Assembly (NCBI GenBank): GCA_963805495.1
Contig: CAWDUQ010000002.1
Coordinates: 1,178,001 to 1,242,000 of the forward strand
DNA: 64,000 nucleotides
Direction of reading: 5' to 3'
Source: DAHUXD01 sp963805495
Lineage (GTDB): Bacteria > Acidobacteriota > Thermoanaerobaculia > UBA5066 > Gp7-AA6
The notes beneath the pieces were generated by a model, which was given only the letters and a program-made list of their open reading frames with translations, was not told the DNA's origin and searched no databases. Of this stretch, positions 49,228 through 57,477 are shown one piece after another; position 1 is the stretch's first letter; each line of letters starts with the position of its first letter. A program made the position numbers and the translations under genes.

Positions 49228-50106
49228 CTGAGCGCGTCGGGTGGCGTCGTCCTGCTCGCAACCGACCTGACCCCGGGCAGCGACGAGACGCTGCGCCAGG
49301 CGGGGACGCTCGCCCGGCGTCACGGGTCGCTCCTGCACGTGTGCCACGTGGTCCCGGACATGTCGCCGACTCGGCCGCTCTTTCCGCAGTTCAAGCGCGC
49401 CGACGACCGGGCCGTACTGGCATTCGAGGCGAAAGTGGCGGAGGAACTGGCCTCGCACGTCGTTCGGTTGACGGGCCTCGAAAGGTCCGACTTTCGGGTT
49501 ACCGTCGCCAGTGGCTCGCCCCACGGCGCAATCCTCGGTGAAGCCGTTCGGACAGGCGCCGGATTGGTCGTCATCGGAGGCCGGGCCGCACCGGCGGGCC
49601 GCGCCCACACGGCCGAGCTCGTCGTCAGGTACGCCGACTGTCCGGTCCTCGTCGTCCGTCCCTCCCCGGAGAACGGTCCCGTTCTCGCCGCAACCGACCT
49701 TTCCGAGGCTTCCCTTCCCGCCGTCACCGCGGCCCGGGCGGCCGCCGACGAGCGCGCGTCGCGCCTCGTCGTCATTCACGTCGTCGAAACCCTGCCTGTC
49801 GGAACGGGAGCGTTCGGAATACCGCTGCCGGTCCCCTCCCTCGATCGGGTTTCCGACTGGCTCGGGACTGCGGGTGAGCGACTGCGGGCGGCCGTCGCCT
49901 CGCTCGGTGCCGCCGGCGAAACGAGAGTTCGCGACGGTCACCCGACGTCGATGATCCTCCAGACCGCGCAGGAGCTCGGGGCGCAGCTCGTCGTCGTCGG
50001 AACCCGGGGCCGGACAGGTCTGGAACGCATGGCCATGGGCAGCGTGGCCGAGGCGGTCGCCCGCGAATCGTCGTGCTCGGTCCTGGTCGTCCGTCTCCGA
50101 CCCTGA
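49228..50106 (+). CDS. two-domain universal stress protein
   Basis: Two UspA domains are joined in one protein of about 292 residues. The first begins VVLLATDLTPGSDETL. The second begins PVLAATDLSEASLPAV and ends with the ATP-binding signature GTRGRTGLERMAMGSVAEA (G-x2-G-x9-G-S). The frame is bounded upstream by TGA 49222-49224. The only position that includes the first beta strand is CTG 49228, a rare start. The first normal start, GTG 49339, would remove strand 1 and helix 1 of the first domain. Either CTG is used or a base error hides the start. Such proteins act in the cytoplasm under energy or redox stress. Confidence 0.72.
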   Translation: MSASGGVVLLATDLTPGSDETLRQAGTLARRHGSLLHVCHVVPDMSPTRPLFPQFKRADDRAVLAFEAKVAEELASHVVRLTGLERSDFRVTVASGSPHGAILGEAVRTGAGLVVIGGRAAPAGRAHTAELVVRYADCPVLVVRPSPENGPVLAATDLSEASLPAVTAARAAADERASRLVVIHVVETLPVGTGAFGIPLPVPSLDRVSDWLGTAGERLRAAVASLGAAGETRVRDGHPTSMILQTAQELGAQLVVVGTRGRTGLERMAMGSVAEAVARESSCSVLVVRLRP

Positions 50107-50121
50107 GGAATCAGCGGCGCT

Positions 50122-50823
50122 TTACGAGGGGAAACGCCCTCCGATGAAGCGTCGGTCCCGGAGGCTTCGCAGAATCCGGCGAAGCGACGGGTCTCGGAGG
50201 GGAAAACGGACGCGGTACACGCGGCGGAAGATGGAATACAGGATCGAACGCAGCCGGCGCACACCGAGCCTGCGTACCGAGCCCGAGATGGGTTCGAAGT
50301 AGAGCACCAACGGCACGGCGGGCGTTCCGTGCCTCAGCGACGGCTGCCGATAGTCCAGGTCCAGTGCCAGGGCTCCCCGGTTGCGAACGAGGTTCTGGAG
50401 CCACGGATTCGTGGATTCGACCTCGCCCATGACGGCATCGAGGTCGGCCCGGCCGCAGGCGCGGGCATCGCGGCGCATCTCCGTGACCAGCCTGGCCCGC
50501 AGGCGGCTGCCGATCCTCTCGCCCTTGAGTCTCGGCTGCGAGGCCAGGTATCCCACGAAGCCCACGTTCACGACCGACAGATAGCTGCCCGTGGCGAGCC
50601 CGACGACCCGTCCGTTCTTTCGCGCGACCAGAAAATGGATGTTGAAGGGAAACACGTATCCCTGTCGCTTTTCGCGGAGCAGATCGACGAAGTACCTCCG
50701 GTCGATCTTCTCCTTGGCGGGGAAGACGCGATGGTAAAGCCGCAGGGCCTCCTTGAAACCCGGCTCCCGATGGTCGTCGAGGGACTCGATCGTGATCGCC
50801 GGATGCGCGGCCTTCTTCGTCAC
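50122..50823 (-). CDS. GNAT-family acetyltransferase-like protein
   Basis: This 233-residue protein starts at GTG 50823 inside the stop of the amidohydrolase gene (GTGA at 50820-50823). The acetyl-CoA loop region is VNVGFVGYLASQPRLKGERIGSRL (split here as VNVGFVGYLAS and QPRLKGERIGSRL), matching the V-x-P-x-x-R-x-x-G-x-G/A motif with Ile/Gly at the end. A late segment (NLVRNRGALALDLDYRQP) fits the last GNAT strand, and a basic C-terminal tail follows. The substrate is unknown. Coupling to an amidohydrolase suggests both act on one small molecule. Confidence 0.68.
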   Translation of the reverse strand: MTKKAAHPAITIESLDDHREPGFKEALRLYHRVFPAKEKIDRRYFVDLLREKRQGYVFPFNIHFLVARKNGRVVGLATGSYLSVVNVGFVGYLASQPRLKGERIGSRLRARLVTEMRRDARACGRADLDAVMGEVESTNPWLQNLVRNRGALALDLDYRQPSLRHGTPAVPLVLYFEPISGSVRRLGVRRLRSILYSIFRRVYRVRFPLRDPSLRRILRSLRDRRFIGGRFPS

Positions 50824-51686
50824 CGTCGCCTTTTGGTTTCGGCGGTCGTAGGACCGGGCGGGACGTGCGCGTCCGACGGCTGCGGCGCGACGGGCAGCTT
50901 GAACAGCCGAATCGCGTTCTCCGACAGAATGTGCTCTTTGGTGGCCGCGGGCATGTCCAGGTTCTTGATGAAATCCAGGTACGATTCCATGCTCGCGAGC
51001 GGCCAGTCGGTACCGTACAGAAGGTACCGCGGCTCCCCCGCATAGAGGATCACTTCCTCGATCTGCTCCCGCATCCAGTTCTCGAACTTGGAGTCGAAAT
51101 CCCCGAGCACGAGGCCCGAGATGTCGGCGTAAACATTGCGATTCTTGTAAACGATTTCCATGCAGTCGCGCAGCCACGGATTCCCGAGATGACAGATGAC
51201 GATCCTCAGTTTGGGGTGGTCGACGGCCACCTCGTCGATTTGCAGCGGGTGGGCGTATTTCAGTTTCCCGTTCGGAGTGAACGTGTCCCCGCTGTGGATC
51301 ATCACGGGCACGTCGTACTCGAGACAGAGTTCGTAGATCACCTGACATCGCTTGTCCCAGGGATAGAACGGCTCGTATCCCGGGTAGAGCTTCAGGCCTT
51401 TGACCAGGCCCTCCTGAAGGAACTCCGCGATCTCGCGAAGGTCGCGCTCCTTGTAGTCGACATAGCTCATCCCGGCGACGACCCCGATCTTCGCAATGTC
51501 CCGCACCGCTCTCACGACGTCCCGGGTCGCCGGCCGGTGCTCGCTCACCTTGTAGGACGTCAGCACCAGCGAATAATCGACGTGATTCTTTTCCATAGCT
51601 TCGAGGAGGTTGTCCACGCACTGCCGGAGGGGAACCGTGTTCTCCTCGTGGTAGTTGTTCAGGTGCGTATGGCAGTCGACGATCAT
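50820..51686 (-). CDS. amidohydrolase (metal-dependent TIM-barrel hydrolase, amidohydrolase_2 type)
   Basis: This 288-residue protein starts at ATG 51686 with the metal motif DCHTHL at residues 4-9. Other landmarks are VKGLKLYPGYEPFYPWD, a central His region (VMIHSGDTF), VICHLGNPW and the catalytic Asp in YGTDWPLAS. It resembles the decarboxylase/lactonase group of the amidohydrolase superfamily that acts on aromatic or lactone substrates. The upstream ATG at 51779 would put a polar extension before the first beta strand and is not used. It heads a two-gene operon with the GNAT protein. Confidence 0.8.
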   Translation of the reverse strand: MIVDCHTHLNNYHEENTVPLRQCVDNLLEAMEKNHVDYSLVLTSYKVSEHRPATRDVVRAVRDIAKIGVVAGMSYVDYKERDLREIAEFLQEGLVKGLKLYPGYEPFYPWDKRCQVIYELCLEYDVPVMIHSGDTFTPNGKLKYAHPLQIDEVAVDHPKLRIVICHLGNPWLRDCMEIVYKNRNVYADISGLVLGDFDSKFENWMREQIEEVILYAGEPRYLLYGTDWPLASMESYLDFIKNLDMPAATKEHILSENAIRLFKLPVAPQPSDAHVPPGPTTAETKRRR

Positions 51687-52302
51687 TGGCACTCCGAGCC
51701 GGGGTTGTTCGAGAGAACCGGAAGCCGGCGCTCCGATGGCCAGGTCAGTTCTCCCGTCGAGTATACCGGCCCTTCCCATCTCGGGTGTCGACGAGGCGCG
51801 TAAGCGTGGCAGGGCGCGACGACGGGATCGGAATCACTCCATGAATCGAGACATGCGACCGGACGGCGATTTGGATTCGCACATCGGTCTTCGCGCCGGT
51901 TGCCTCCCCCGCTTCCCTCCGGCGGAGCGCGGTGCGGATTCGTCCAGGCCGGAGATCGGGATAAGGAGGGCGAACCGGTCGCCCCGCGGCCCGGCGCAGC
52001 TGTGCCGGCCGATCGCCCCGTGACGATGGACCGAGGAACGCGCACCTCGAGCGGAAGGCAGGGGGTCCGGAGGACGTCGAGAATGGTGCCGGACCGTGGC
52101 CGGAAGGAGTGGCGGCGCGACGGGGCTCGGACCCGAAGACTCCCGACTTGCGCCGGCGCCTCGGAGGCCGAACCTTCGTCTTCCCGCCTCTGACCCGTCC
52201 TTTCGCCATGCCGGGCGACACGAGCTCTTGAGTCGTTGCCGGCACCAGTCCTGCAGTGATACGTTTCCGTTCCCACGAGATTCCGACAAAGGAACGGTGC
52301 GC
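51687..52302. other. 616-base region without a supportable gene
   Basis: The stretch separates the divergent amidohydrolase and beta-helix genes. Open frames exist on both strands, but all give Arg/Ser/Pro-rich peptides with no domain, no ribosome site and mutual overlap, so none is called. Near its right end an inverted repeat CCGTTCC (52267-52273) with GGAACGG (52291-52297) could fold in the mRNA and cover the ribosome-binding area of the next gene. Confidence 0.5.
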
Positions 52303-54690
52303 ATGGCGACATCAGGGCGGTTTCGCTCGGTGTTTCTCGCGTGTACGGTCGGTGGGCTCGCCTCCGGGCTGGCGGCAGGGACCTTTACGGTCGTCAACAC
52401 GAGCGACAGCGGCACGGGCTCGCTGCGCCAGGCCATTCTCAACGCGAACGCAAACCCGGGCGCGGACGACATCGCCTTCGCGATCCCGGGCAGCGGTGTT
52501 CAGACCATCGTGCTCGCCTCGCCCCTTCCGGACATCGTGGAACCCGTCTGGATCGACGGCTACACTCAGCCCGGCGCCTCGCCGAACAGCAACCCGCCCG
52601 GCCAGGGATTCAACACGGTTCTCAAAATCGAAGTCGAGGGAACCGGCCTGGCCTCATCGCCCTGCTTCACCGTCGCGGCGGGGAACACGAACGCGATCGA
52701 GATGGTCATCCAGGGCCTCGCGATCTACCGCTGCTCGACGGCCATCGTGGTCACGGCTGGTGGCGACTACGCGTTCATTCGCCAGAACTTCATCGGCACC
52801 GATGCATCGGGGGCCAGCATCGGACCGGTCAGCGTCAACGGAGGGATCAGCGTCATAAACGCAGCGGGAGTGCTCATCGCCGCGAACCTGGTATCGGGGA
52901 CCTCGACCACGGGGATCGGCCTGGCCGGCTCCCCCGGTTCGTTCGTGGTCGGAAATCTGGTCGGAACGAATGCAGCCGGAGACTCCATTGTTCCGGGCAA
53001 CGGCCCGTTTGGCATCTCCGTTTCCAACAGTCCCGACGCGATGATCGGCGGGACGACTCCCGACGCCCGTAACGTCGTCGTCTCCGGTACCGCCCAGGAC
53101 GGGATCCTTGTCGACAGCAACACACACATCGTCGGAAACCTCGTCGGCACCGATGTCACCGGTACGAAGCCTCTCGGGAACGCGGCGATCGGAATCGCCC
53201 TCAATGGCGCGAACCTCGTGACGGGCAATGTCGTCGGGGCCTGCACGTACGGTATCTACCTCCAGAGCCCTCTTACCGGTCCCGTCACCGTCATCCAGGG
53301 AAACTTCATCGGCACCGATGCGACGGCGACGCTCGACCTGGGGAATCGATCCAACGGCGTTTACGTCGGCGGCGAAGGGTACGCCACGATCGGCGGAACA
53401 GGATCCGGAGAGGGAAACGTCATCGCGCACAACGGCGGCGCCCCCCAGGGAAGCGGCGGGATCCAGGTCGAAGGACCCGCCATGATTCGAGGCAATCGGA
53501 TCTTCGACAACCGTCCCCTCGGCATCGACCTGCTGAACGGTTACGTGGGCGTGACGCCCAACGATCCCGGCGACATCGACAACTTCGGCCTCATGACACT
53601 TCAAAACTTCCCGATCATCTCGTCCGTCGTTCCCGGCACGTCCACGACGCACATCGAAGGCAGCCTCGACAGCATGGCGGCGCAGACCTACGACATCGAC
53701 CTATACGCCAGCCCCACGTGCTCCCGCCGCCCCAATGACTACCTCCAGGGCGAGACGTACCTGGAATCGCTCCAGGTCACGACCGACGGCTTCGGGACCG
53801 TGTCCTTCGCGATCGACGTCCCTTTCGTCCTCGACGCGGGGCAGCCCGTCACCGCCACGGCGACGGACAACGTCGGCAACACGTCGGAATTCTCCCAGCG
53901 GATCGTCTTCTCGGTCGATCCGCCGTCGGGACCGGGGGCGGGAGGAGCCACCGCAACCATCTCGGGCATGGCGTTCACAGCGGGGGCGACCGTCACGGTC
54001 GGAGTCCTACCGGCGTCGAACGTCATTTTTCACAACCCCGGAACGCTGACCGCGACGATGCCGGCGCTCTCGGCGGGCACCCTGTACGGCGTCACCGTCT
54101 CGGTCCCGGGCGGCCAGACGAGCACACTGCCGAACGGCTGGCTGGCGGACTTCCTCGACGTTCCGCCGGCCAACCTGTTTCACGACTACGTGGCGCGGCT
54201 CGTCGTCAACGGCGTCGCGGCGGGAGTCGGCGGTGGGAACTACGGCGTCGATCAGTCGACGCTGCGACAGCAGATGGCCGTGTTCCTGCTCAAAGGAAAG
54301 CACGGCGTCTGCTATGCGCCGCCCCCCTGCACGGGGATCTTCGGGGACGTGGCCTGCCCCTCGCCGTTCGCGAACTGGATCGAGGCGCTCGCCGCAGAAG
54401 GAATCACCGGAGGCTGCGGCAACGGCAACTACTGCCCTCAAAACCCCGTGCGGCGCGACCAGATGGCAGCCTTCCTCCTGAAGGCGGAGCACGGCGCCGA
54501 CTACGCTCCGCCTCCGTGCACCGGAGACTTCGCGGACCTCGCGTGCCCTTCGCTTTTCGCCGACTGGATCGAGCAGCTCGCGACAGAACAGATCACCGGA
54601 GGCTGCGGGGGCGCGAACTACTGTCCCGGCTCGAACGCGACGCGCGGGCAGATGGCGGCCTTCGTGGCCAAGACGTTCTCGCTACCGTGA
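52303..54690 (+). CDS. secreted right-handed beta-helix protein with IPT and SLH-like repeats
   Basis: This 795-residue protein starts at ATG 52303. Signal peptide about residues 8-25. Residues about 28-60 hold the TSDSGTGSLRQAILNANANP motif that starts many surface beta-helix proteins. About 60-470 is a parallel beta-helix rich in NxxxGT and GNxxxGT turns (FIRQNFIGTDASG, VVGNLVGTNAAG). An IPT/TIG-like sandwich (about 545-620) precedes three SLH-like repeats (about 625-795) with GGGNYGVD, GNGNYCPQ and GGANYCPG turns. It is probably a surface polysaccharide-binding or adhesive protein; no lyase active site is evident. The next gene is a close paralogue in tandem. Confidence 0.8.
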   Translation: MATSGRFRSVFLACTVGGLASGLAAGTFTVVNTSDSGTGSLRQAILNANANPGADDIAFAIPGSGVQTIVLASPLPDIVEPVWIDGYTQPGASPNSNPPGQGFNTVLKIEVEGTGLASSPCFTVAAGNTNAIEMVIQGLAIYRCSTAIVVTAGGDYAFIRQNFIGTDASGASIGPVSVNGGISVINAAGVLIAANLVSGTSTTGIGLAGSPGSFVVGNLVGTNAAGDSIVPGNGPFGISVSNSPDAMIGGTTPDARNVVVSGTAQDGILVDSNTHIVGNLVGTDVTGTKPLGNAAIGIALNGANLVTGNVVGACTYGIYLQSPLTGPVTVIQGNFIGTDATATLDLGNRSNGVYVGGEGYATIGGTGSGEGNVIAHNGGAPQGSGGIQVEGPAMIRGNRIFDNRPLGIDLLNGYVGVTPNDPGDIDNFGLMTLQNFPIISSVVPGTSTTHIEGSLDSMAAQTYDIDLYASPTCSRRPNDYLQGETYLESLQVTTDGFGTVSFAIDVPFVLDAGQPVTATATDNVGNTSEFSQRIVFSVDPPSGPGAGGATATISGMAFTAGATVTVGVLPASNVIFHNPGTLTATMPALSAGTLYGVTVSVPGGQTSTLPNGWLADFLDVPPANLFHDYVARLVVNGVAAGVGGGNYGVDQSTLRQQMAVFLLKGKHGVCYAPPPCTGIFGDVACPSPFANWIEALAAEGITGGCGNGNYCPQNPVRRDQMAAFLLKAEHGADYAPPPCTGDFADLACPSLFADWIEQLATEQITGGCGGANYCPGSNATRGQMAAFVAKTFSLP

Positions 54691-54719
54691 CCACGATCGA
54701 GCAGGGTGAGCCCCAGGAA

Positions 54720-54784
54720 GTGGCGGGGGCGATGGGACTTTCACCCGGAGGCTTCCCGTCTAACTCCAGTGGGCTCGTCCGAGC
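54720..54784 (-). repeat. tRNA-3'-end-like repeat, copy 1
   Basis: On the minus strand this reads GGAAGCCTCCGGGT, then GAAAGTCCCATCGC and CCCCGCCA, a decayed version of copies at 57355-57420, 60123-60172 and 61173-61238. It begins 30 bases after the stop of the beta-helix gene. No 5' half of a tRNA is present, so it is not a functional tRNA. Confidence 0.6.
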
Positions 54785-54873
54785 CCCGGTTTCTGAATCC
54801 TTGTCGCTTTTCCCCTTCTGTTTTCGATCTACATATTGGGGCGCCGCCAGCTCGCCCGCAGAAAGGCAAGGCT

Positions 54874-55839
54874 ATGCAGTCGCTCGCCCGGGTCCGGCCC
54901 GTCTCATTGGCGGTCGTTTTCATGGCCGCGGCTGTCGGGGTTCCGGGCGCGACCTACACCGTCACCCAGACGGGTGACGGCGGCTCGGGCTCGCTGCGCC
55001 AGGCCATTCTCAACGCGAACGCAAACCCCGGCGCGGACGACATCGCCTTCGCGATCCCGGGCAATGGTGTTCAGACCATCGTGCTCTCCTCGCCCCTCCC
55101 GGACATCGTGGACCCGGTCTGGATCGACGGCTACACTCAGCCCGGCGCATCGCCGAACAGCAACCCGCCCGGCCAGGGCTTGAACACCGTTCTCGAAATC
55201 GAGGTCGAGGGGACCGGCTCCGTTTCATCGCCCTGCTTCACCGTCGCGGCGGGAAACACGAACGCGATCGAAATGGTCATCCAGGGTCTCGCGGTCTACC
55301 GCTGCTCAACGGCCATCGTGGTCACGGCTGGTGGCGACTACGCGTTCATTCGCCAGAACTTCATCGGCACCAACGCGTCGGGCGGCAGCATCGGACCGGT
55401 GTCCGTCAACGGAGGGATCGAAGTCCAGGGCGCGGCGGGAGTCCTGATCGCGTCGAATCTCGTGTCGGGAGTCAGCGACTCCGGGATCTTCCTGAGCAAT
55501 GCGCCCGATTCGGTGGTGGTGGGCAATCTCGTCGGCACGAACGCCGCCGGGGACGAGACCGTTCCGATTGCCTCCTTCGGCATCTACGCCGGAGGGAACT
55601 GCGCGAACACGATGATCGGGGGCGCAACGCCCGACGCCCGCAACGTCGTCTCGGGCGCCTACTACGGAATCCAGCGTCTACGACTTCGCGCAGGTCGTCG
55701 GAAACTTCGTCGGAACCGACGTCACGGGAACGAAGCCTCTCGGGAATGTGCGGATAGGGATCGAGGTCTCCGGCAACGACACCGTGACCGGCAATGTCGT
55801 CGGGGCCAGCGACTTTGGTCTCGAAGTCTCGGGCGCTAG
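54874..55839 (+). CDS. beta-helix/SLH-like paralogue, N-terminal part (frame broken)
   Basis: ATG 54874 begins a second copy of the gene at 52303: signal peptide, then SGSLRQAILNANANPGADDI and the same beta-helix repeats, nearly identical over the first 350 bases. From about 55670 the frame fails: after VVSGAYYGIQ the reading turns Arg-rich and stops at 55839. The expected sequence (VYDFAQVVGNFVGTDVTGT) continues in the next frame from 55676, then shifts again near 55845 into the frame of the C-terminal part. Both shifts are of the +1 type. The gene is either decayed or carries two insertion errors in a 170-base stretch. Confidence 0.75.
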   Translation: MQSLARVRPVSLAVVFMAAAVGVPGATYTVTQTGDGGSGSLRQAILNANANPGADDIAFAIPGNGVQTIVLSSPLPDIVDPVWIDGYTQPGASPNSNPPGQGLNTVLEIEVEGTGSVSSPCFTVAAGNTNAIEMVIQGLAVYRCSTAIVVTAGGDYAFIRQNFIGTNASGGSIGPVSVNGGIEVQGAAGVLIASNLVSGVSDSGIFLSNAPDSVVVGNLVGTNAAGDETVPIASFGIYAGGNCANTMIGGATPDARNVVSGAYYGIQRLRLRAGRRKLRRNRRHGNEASRECADRDRGLRQRHRDRQCRRGQRLWSRSLGR

Positions 55840-57257
55840 CGACCCAGTCCATCGCCGTCATCCAGGGCAACTTCATCGGCACCGATGCCACGGCGACGCT
55901 CGACCTGGGGAATCGATCGGACGGCATCTACGTGAACTCCTCAGGGTACGCCACGATCGGCGGAACAGGACCCGGAGAGGGAAACGTCATCGCGCACAAC
56001 GGAGGCGACCCCCAGGGGACGGGCGGGATCGACCTCAACGGAAGGGCGACCATTCGCGGCAATCGGATCTTCGACAACCGGCCTCTCGGAATCGACCTCC
56101 CGCTCCCCTACCGGGGAGTGACGCCCAACGATCCCGGCGACCTGGACTACCTCGACCAGATGAGCCTTCAGAACTTTCCGTTGATCACCTCCGTCGTGCC
56201 CGGAGTGTCCACAACACACATCGAGGGCAGCCTCAACAGCCAGCCTGCGGAGACGTTCGACATCGACCTCTTCGCCAGCCCCGCCTGCCCGCGGCGCCCC
56301 AACGACTACCTCCAGGGTGAAACCTACCTGGGGGCGCTCCAGGTCACGACCGACGGCTTCGGAAACGCGGTTTTCGCGACCGACGTCCCGTTCGTACTCG
56401 CCACGGGACAGCCGGTCACCGCCACGGCGACGGACCGGAATGGCAACACGTCGGAATTCTCCCAGCGGATCGTCTTCTCGGTCGACCCGCCCTCCGGGTC
56501 CGCGGCCGGGGGAAGCGCTGCCACCGTGCTCGGCATGTCGTTCGAGCCCGGCGCCACGGTCACAGTCGGGGGCGCCCCGGCGACGAATGTCATGCCGATC
56601 GACCCGGGAACACTGACCGCGACGATGCCGGCCCTTCCGCCCGGGACCCTTCACTCCCTCACCGTCGCGGTCCCGAGCGGCATCGTCGGCACGCTGCCGA
56701 ACGGCTGGCTGGCGGACTTCTTCGACGTGCCCGAAGCCAATATCTTCCACAACGACGTGGCGCGGCTCGTCGTCAACGGCGTCGCGGCGGGAGTCGGTGC
56801 CGGGAACTACGGCGTCGATCAGCCAACACTGCGCCAGCAGATGGCCGTCTTCCTGCTCAAGGGCAAACACGGCGACTGCTATGTCCCGCCGCCCTGCGCC
56901 GGCATTTTCGGAGACGTGCCCTGCTCTTCGCAGTTCGCGGACTGGATCGAGGAGCTCGCGGCCGAAGGAATCACGGGGGGCTGCGGCGGCGGGAACTACT
57001 GCCCTCAGGACCCCGTCCGCCGCGATCAGATGGCGGCCTTCCTGCTCAAGGCGGAACACGGCGGCGGGTACGTCCCGCCCTCATGCAGCGGGACCTTTTC
57101 CGACGTCGCCTGCCCTTCGCTTTTCGCCGACTGGATCGAGCAACTTGCGACCGAGCAGATTACGTTAGGCTGTGGGGGCGGAAACTACTGCCCCGCGTCG
57201 AGCGCCAAGCGCGGGCAAATGGCAACCTTCGTCGTCAAGACCTTTTTGCTTCCCTGA
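55794..57257 (+). CDS. beta-helix/SLH-like paralogue, C-terminal part (frame broken)
   Basis: This frame holds the rest of the paralogue from about 55846 (QSIAVIQGNFIGTDATATLD). It contains the end of the beta-helix, an IPT-like sandwich (SVDPPSGSAAGGSAATVLG) and three SLH-like repeats with GAGNYGVD, GGGNYCPQ and GGGNYCPA turns. The nominal start at 55794 is arbitrary; the first 17 residues do not match the intact copy. Without the upstream part it would have no signal peptide and could not be exported. The intact gene would span 54874-57257 and encode about 794 residues, the same length as its neighbour. Confidence 0.75.
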   Translation: MSSGPATLVSKSRALATQSIAVIQGNFIGTDATATLDLGNRSDGIYVNSSGYATIGGTGPGEGNVIAHNGGDPQGTGGIDLNGRATIRGNRIFDNRPLGIDLPLPYRGVTPNDPGDLDYLDQMSLQNFPLITSVVPGVSTTHIEGSLNSQPAETFDIDLFASPACPRRPNDYLQGETYLGALQVTTDGFGNAVFATDVPFVLATGQPVTATATDRNGNTSEFSQRIVFSVDPPSGSAAGGSAATVLGMSFEPGATVTVGGAPATNVMPIDPGTLTATMPALPPGTLHSLTVAVPSGIVGTLPNGWLADFFDVPEANIFHNDVARLVVNGVAAGVGAGNYGVDQPTLRQQMAVFLLKGKHGDCYVPPPCAGIFGDVPCSSQFADWIEELAAEGITGGCGGGNYCPQDPVRRDQMAAFLLKAEHGGGYVPPSCSGTFSDVACPSLFADWIEQLATEQITLGCGGGNYCPASSAKRGQMATFVVKTFLLP

Positions 57258-57354
57258 ATCGATCCCGCTCGTACCCGGCCGTGACGACGCCGGTCGGAAG
57301 GCGCACCTCCGCCTGGAAAACCCGGCTTCGGAGCGCCCGGAGGCGAAGCAGGAA

Positions 57355-57420
57355 GTGGCGGGGCCGAAGGGACTCGAACCCGGAGGCTTCGCGTCAAAGT
57401 CCAAGCGGCTCAGCCGTCGA
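57355..57420 (-). repeat. tRNA-3'-end-like repeat, copy 2
   Basis: The minus strand carries a good T-arm and acceptor end: CCGGGTTCGAGTCCC then TTCGGCCCCGCCA. Upstream on that strand there is no matching GGGGCCG acceptor half, D-arm or anticodon stem. It lies 98 bases after the stop at 57257, in the 220-base gap before the convergent sulfatase gene. Confidence 0.65.
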
Positions 57421-57477
57421 GTCGAACGTTGTCCGTGTCTCTGTCCGTGTCGCCTTCTCCGCGGTTTAGCGAATGGC

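Noticed and set aside
51687..52302. Short genes in the gap before the beta-helix protein
   Set aside because: Frames on both strands overlap each other and are Arg/Ser/Pro-rich, with no ribosome site or family match.
57355..57420. Functional tRNA gene
   Set aside because: Only the T-arm and acceptor 3' side are present. No complementary 5' acceptor strand, D-arm or anticodon stem lies at the right distance in any of the four copies.
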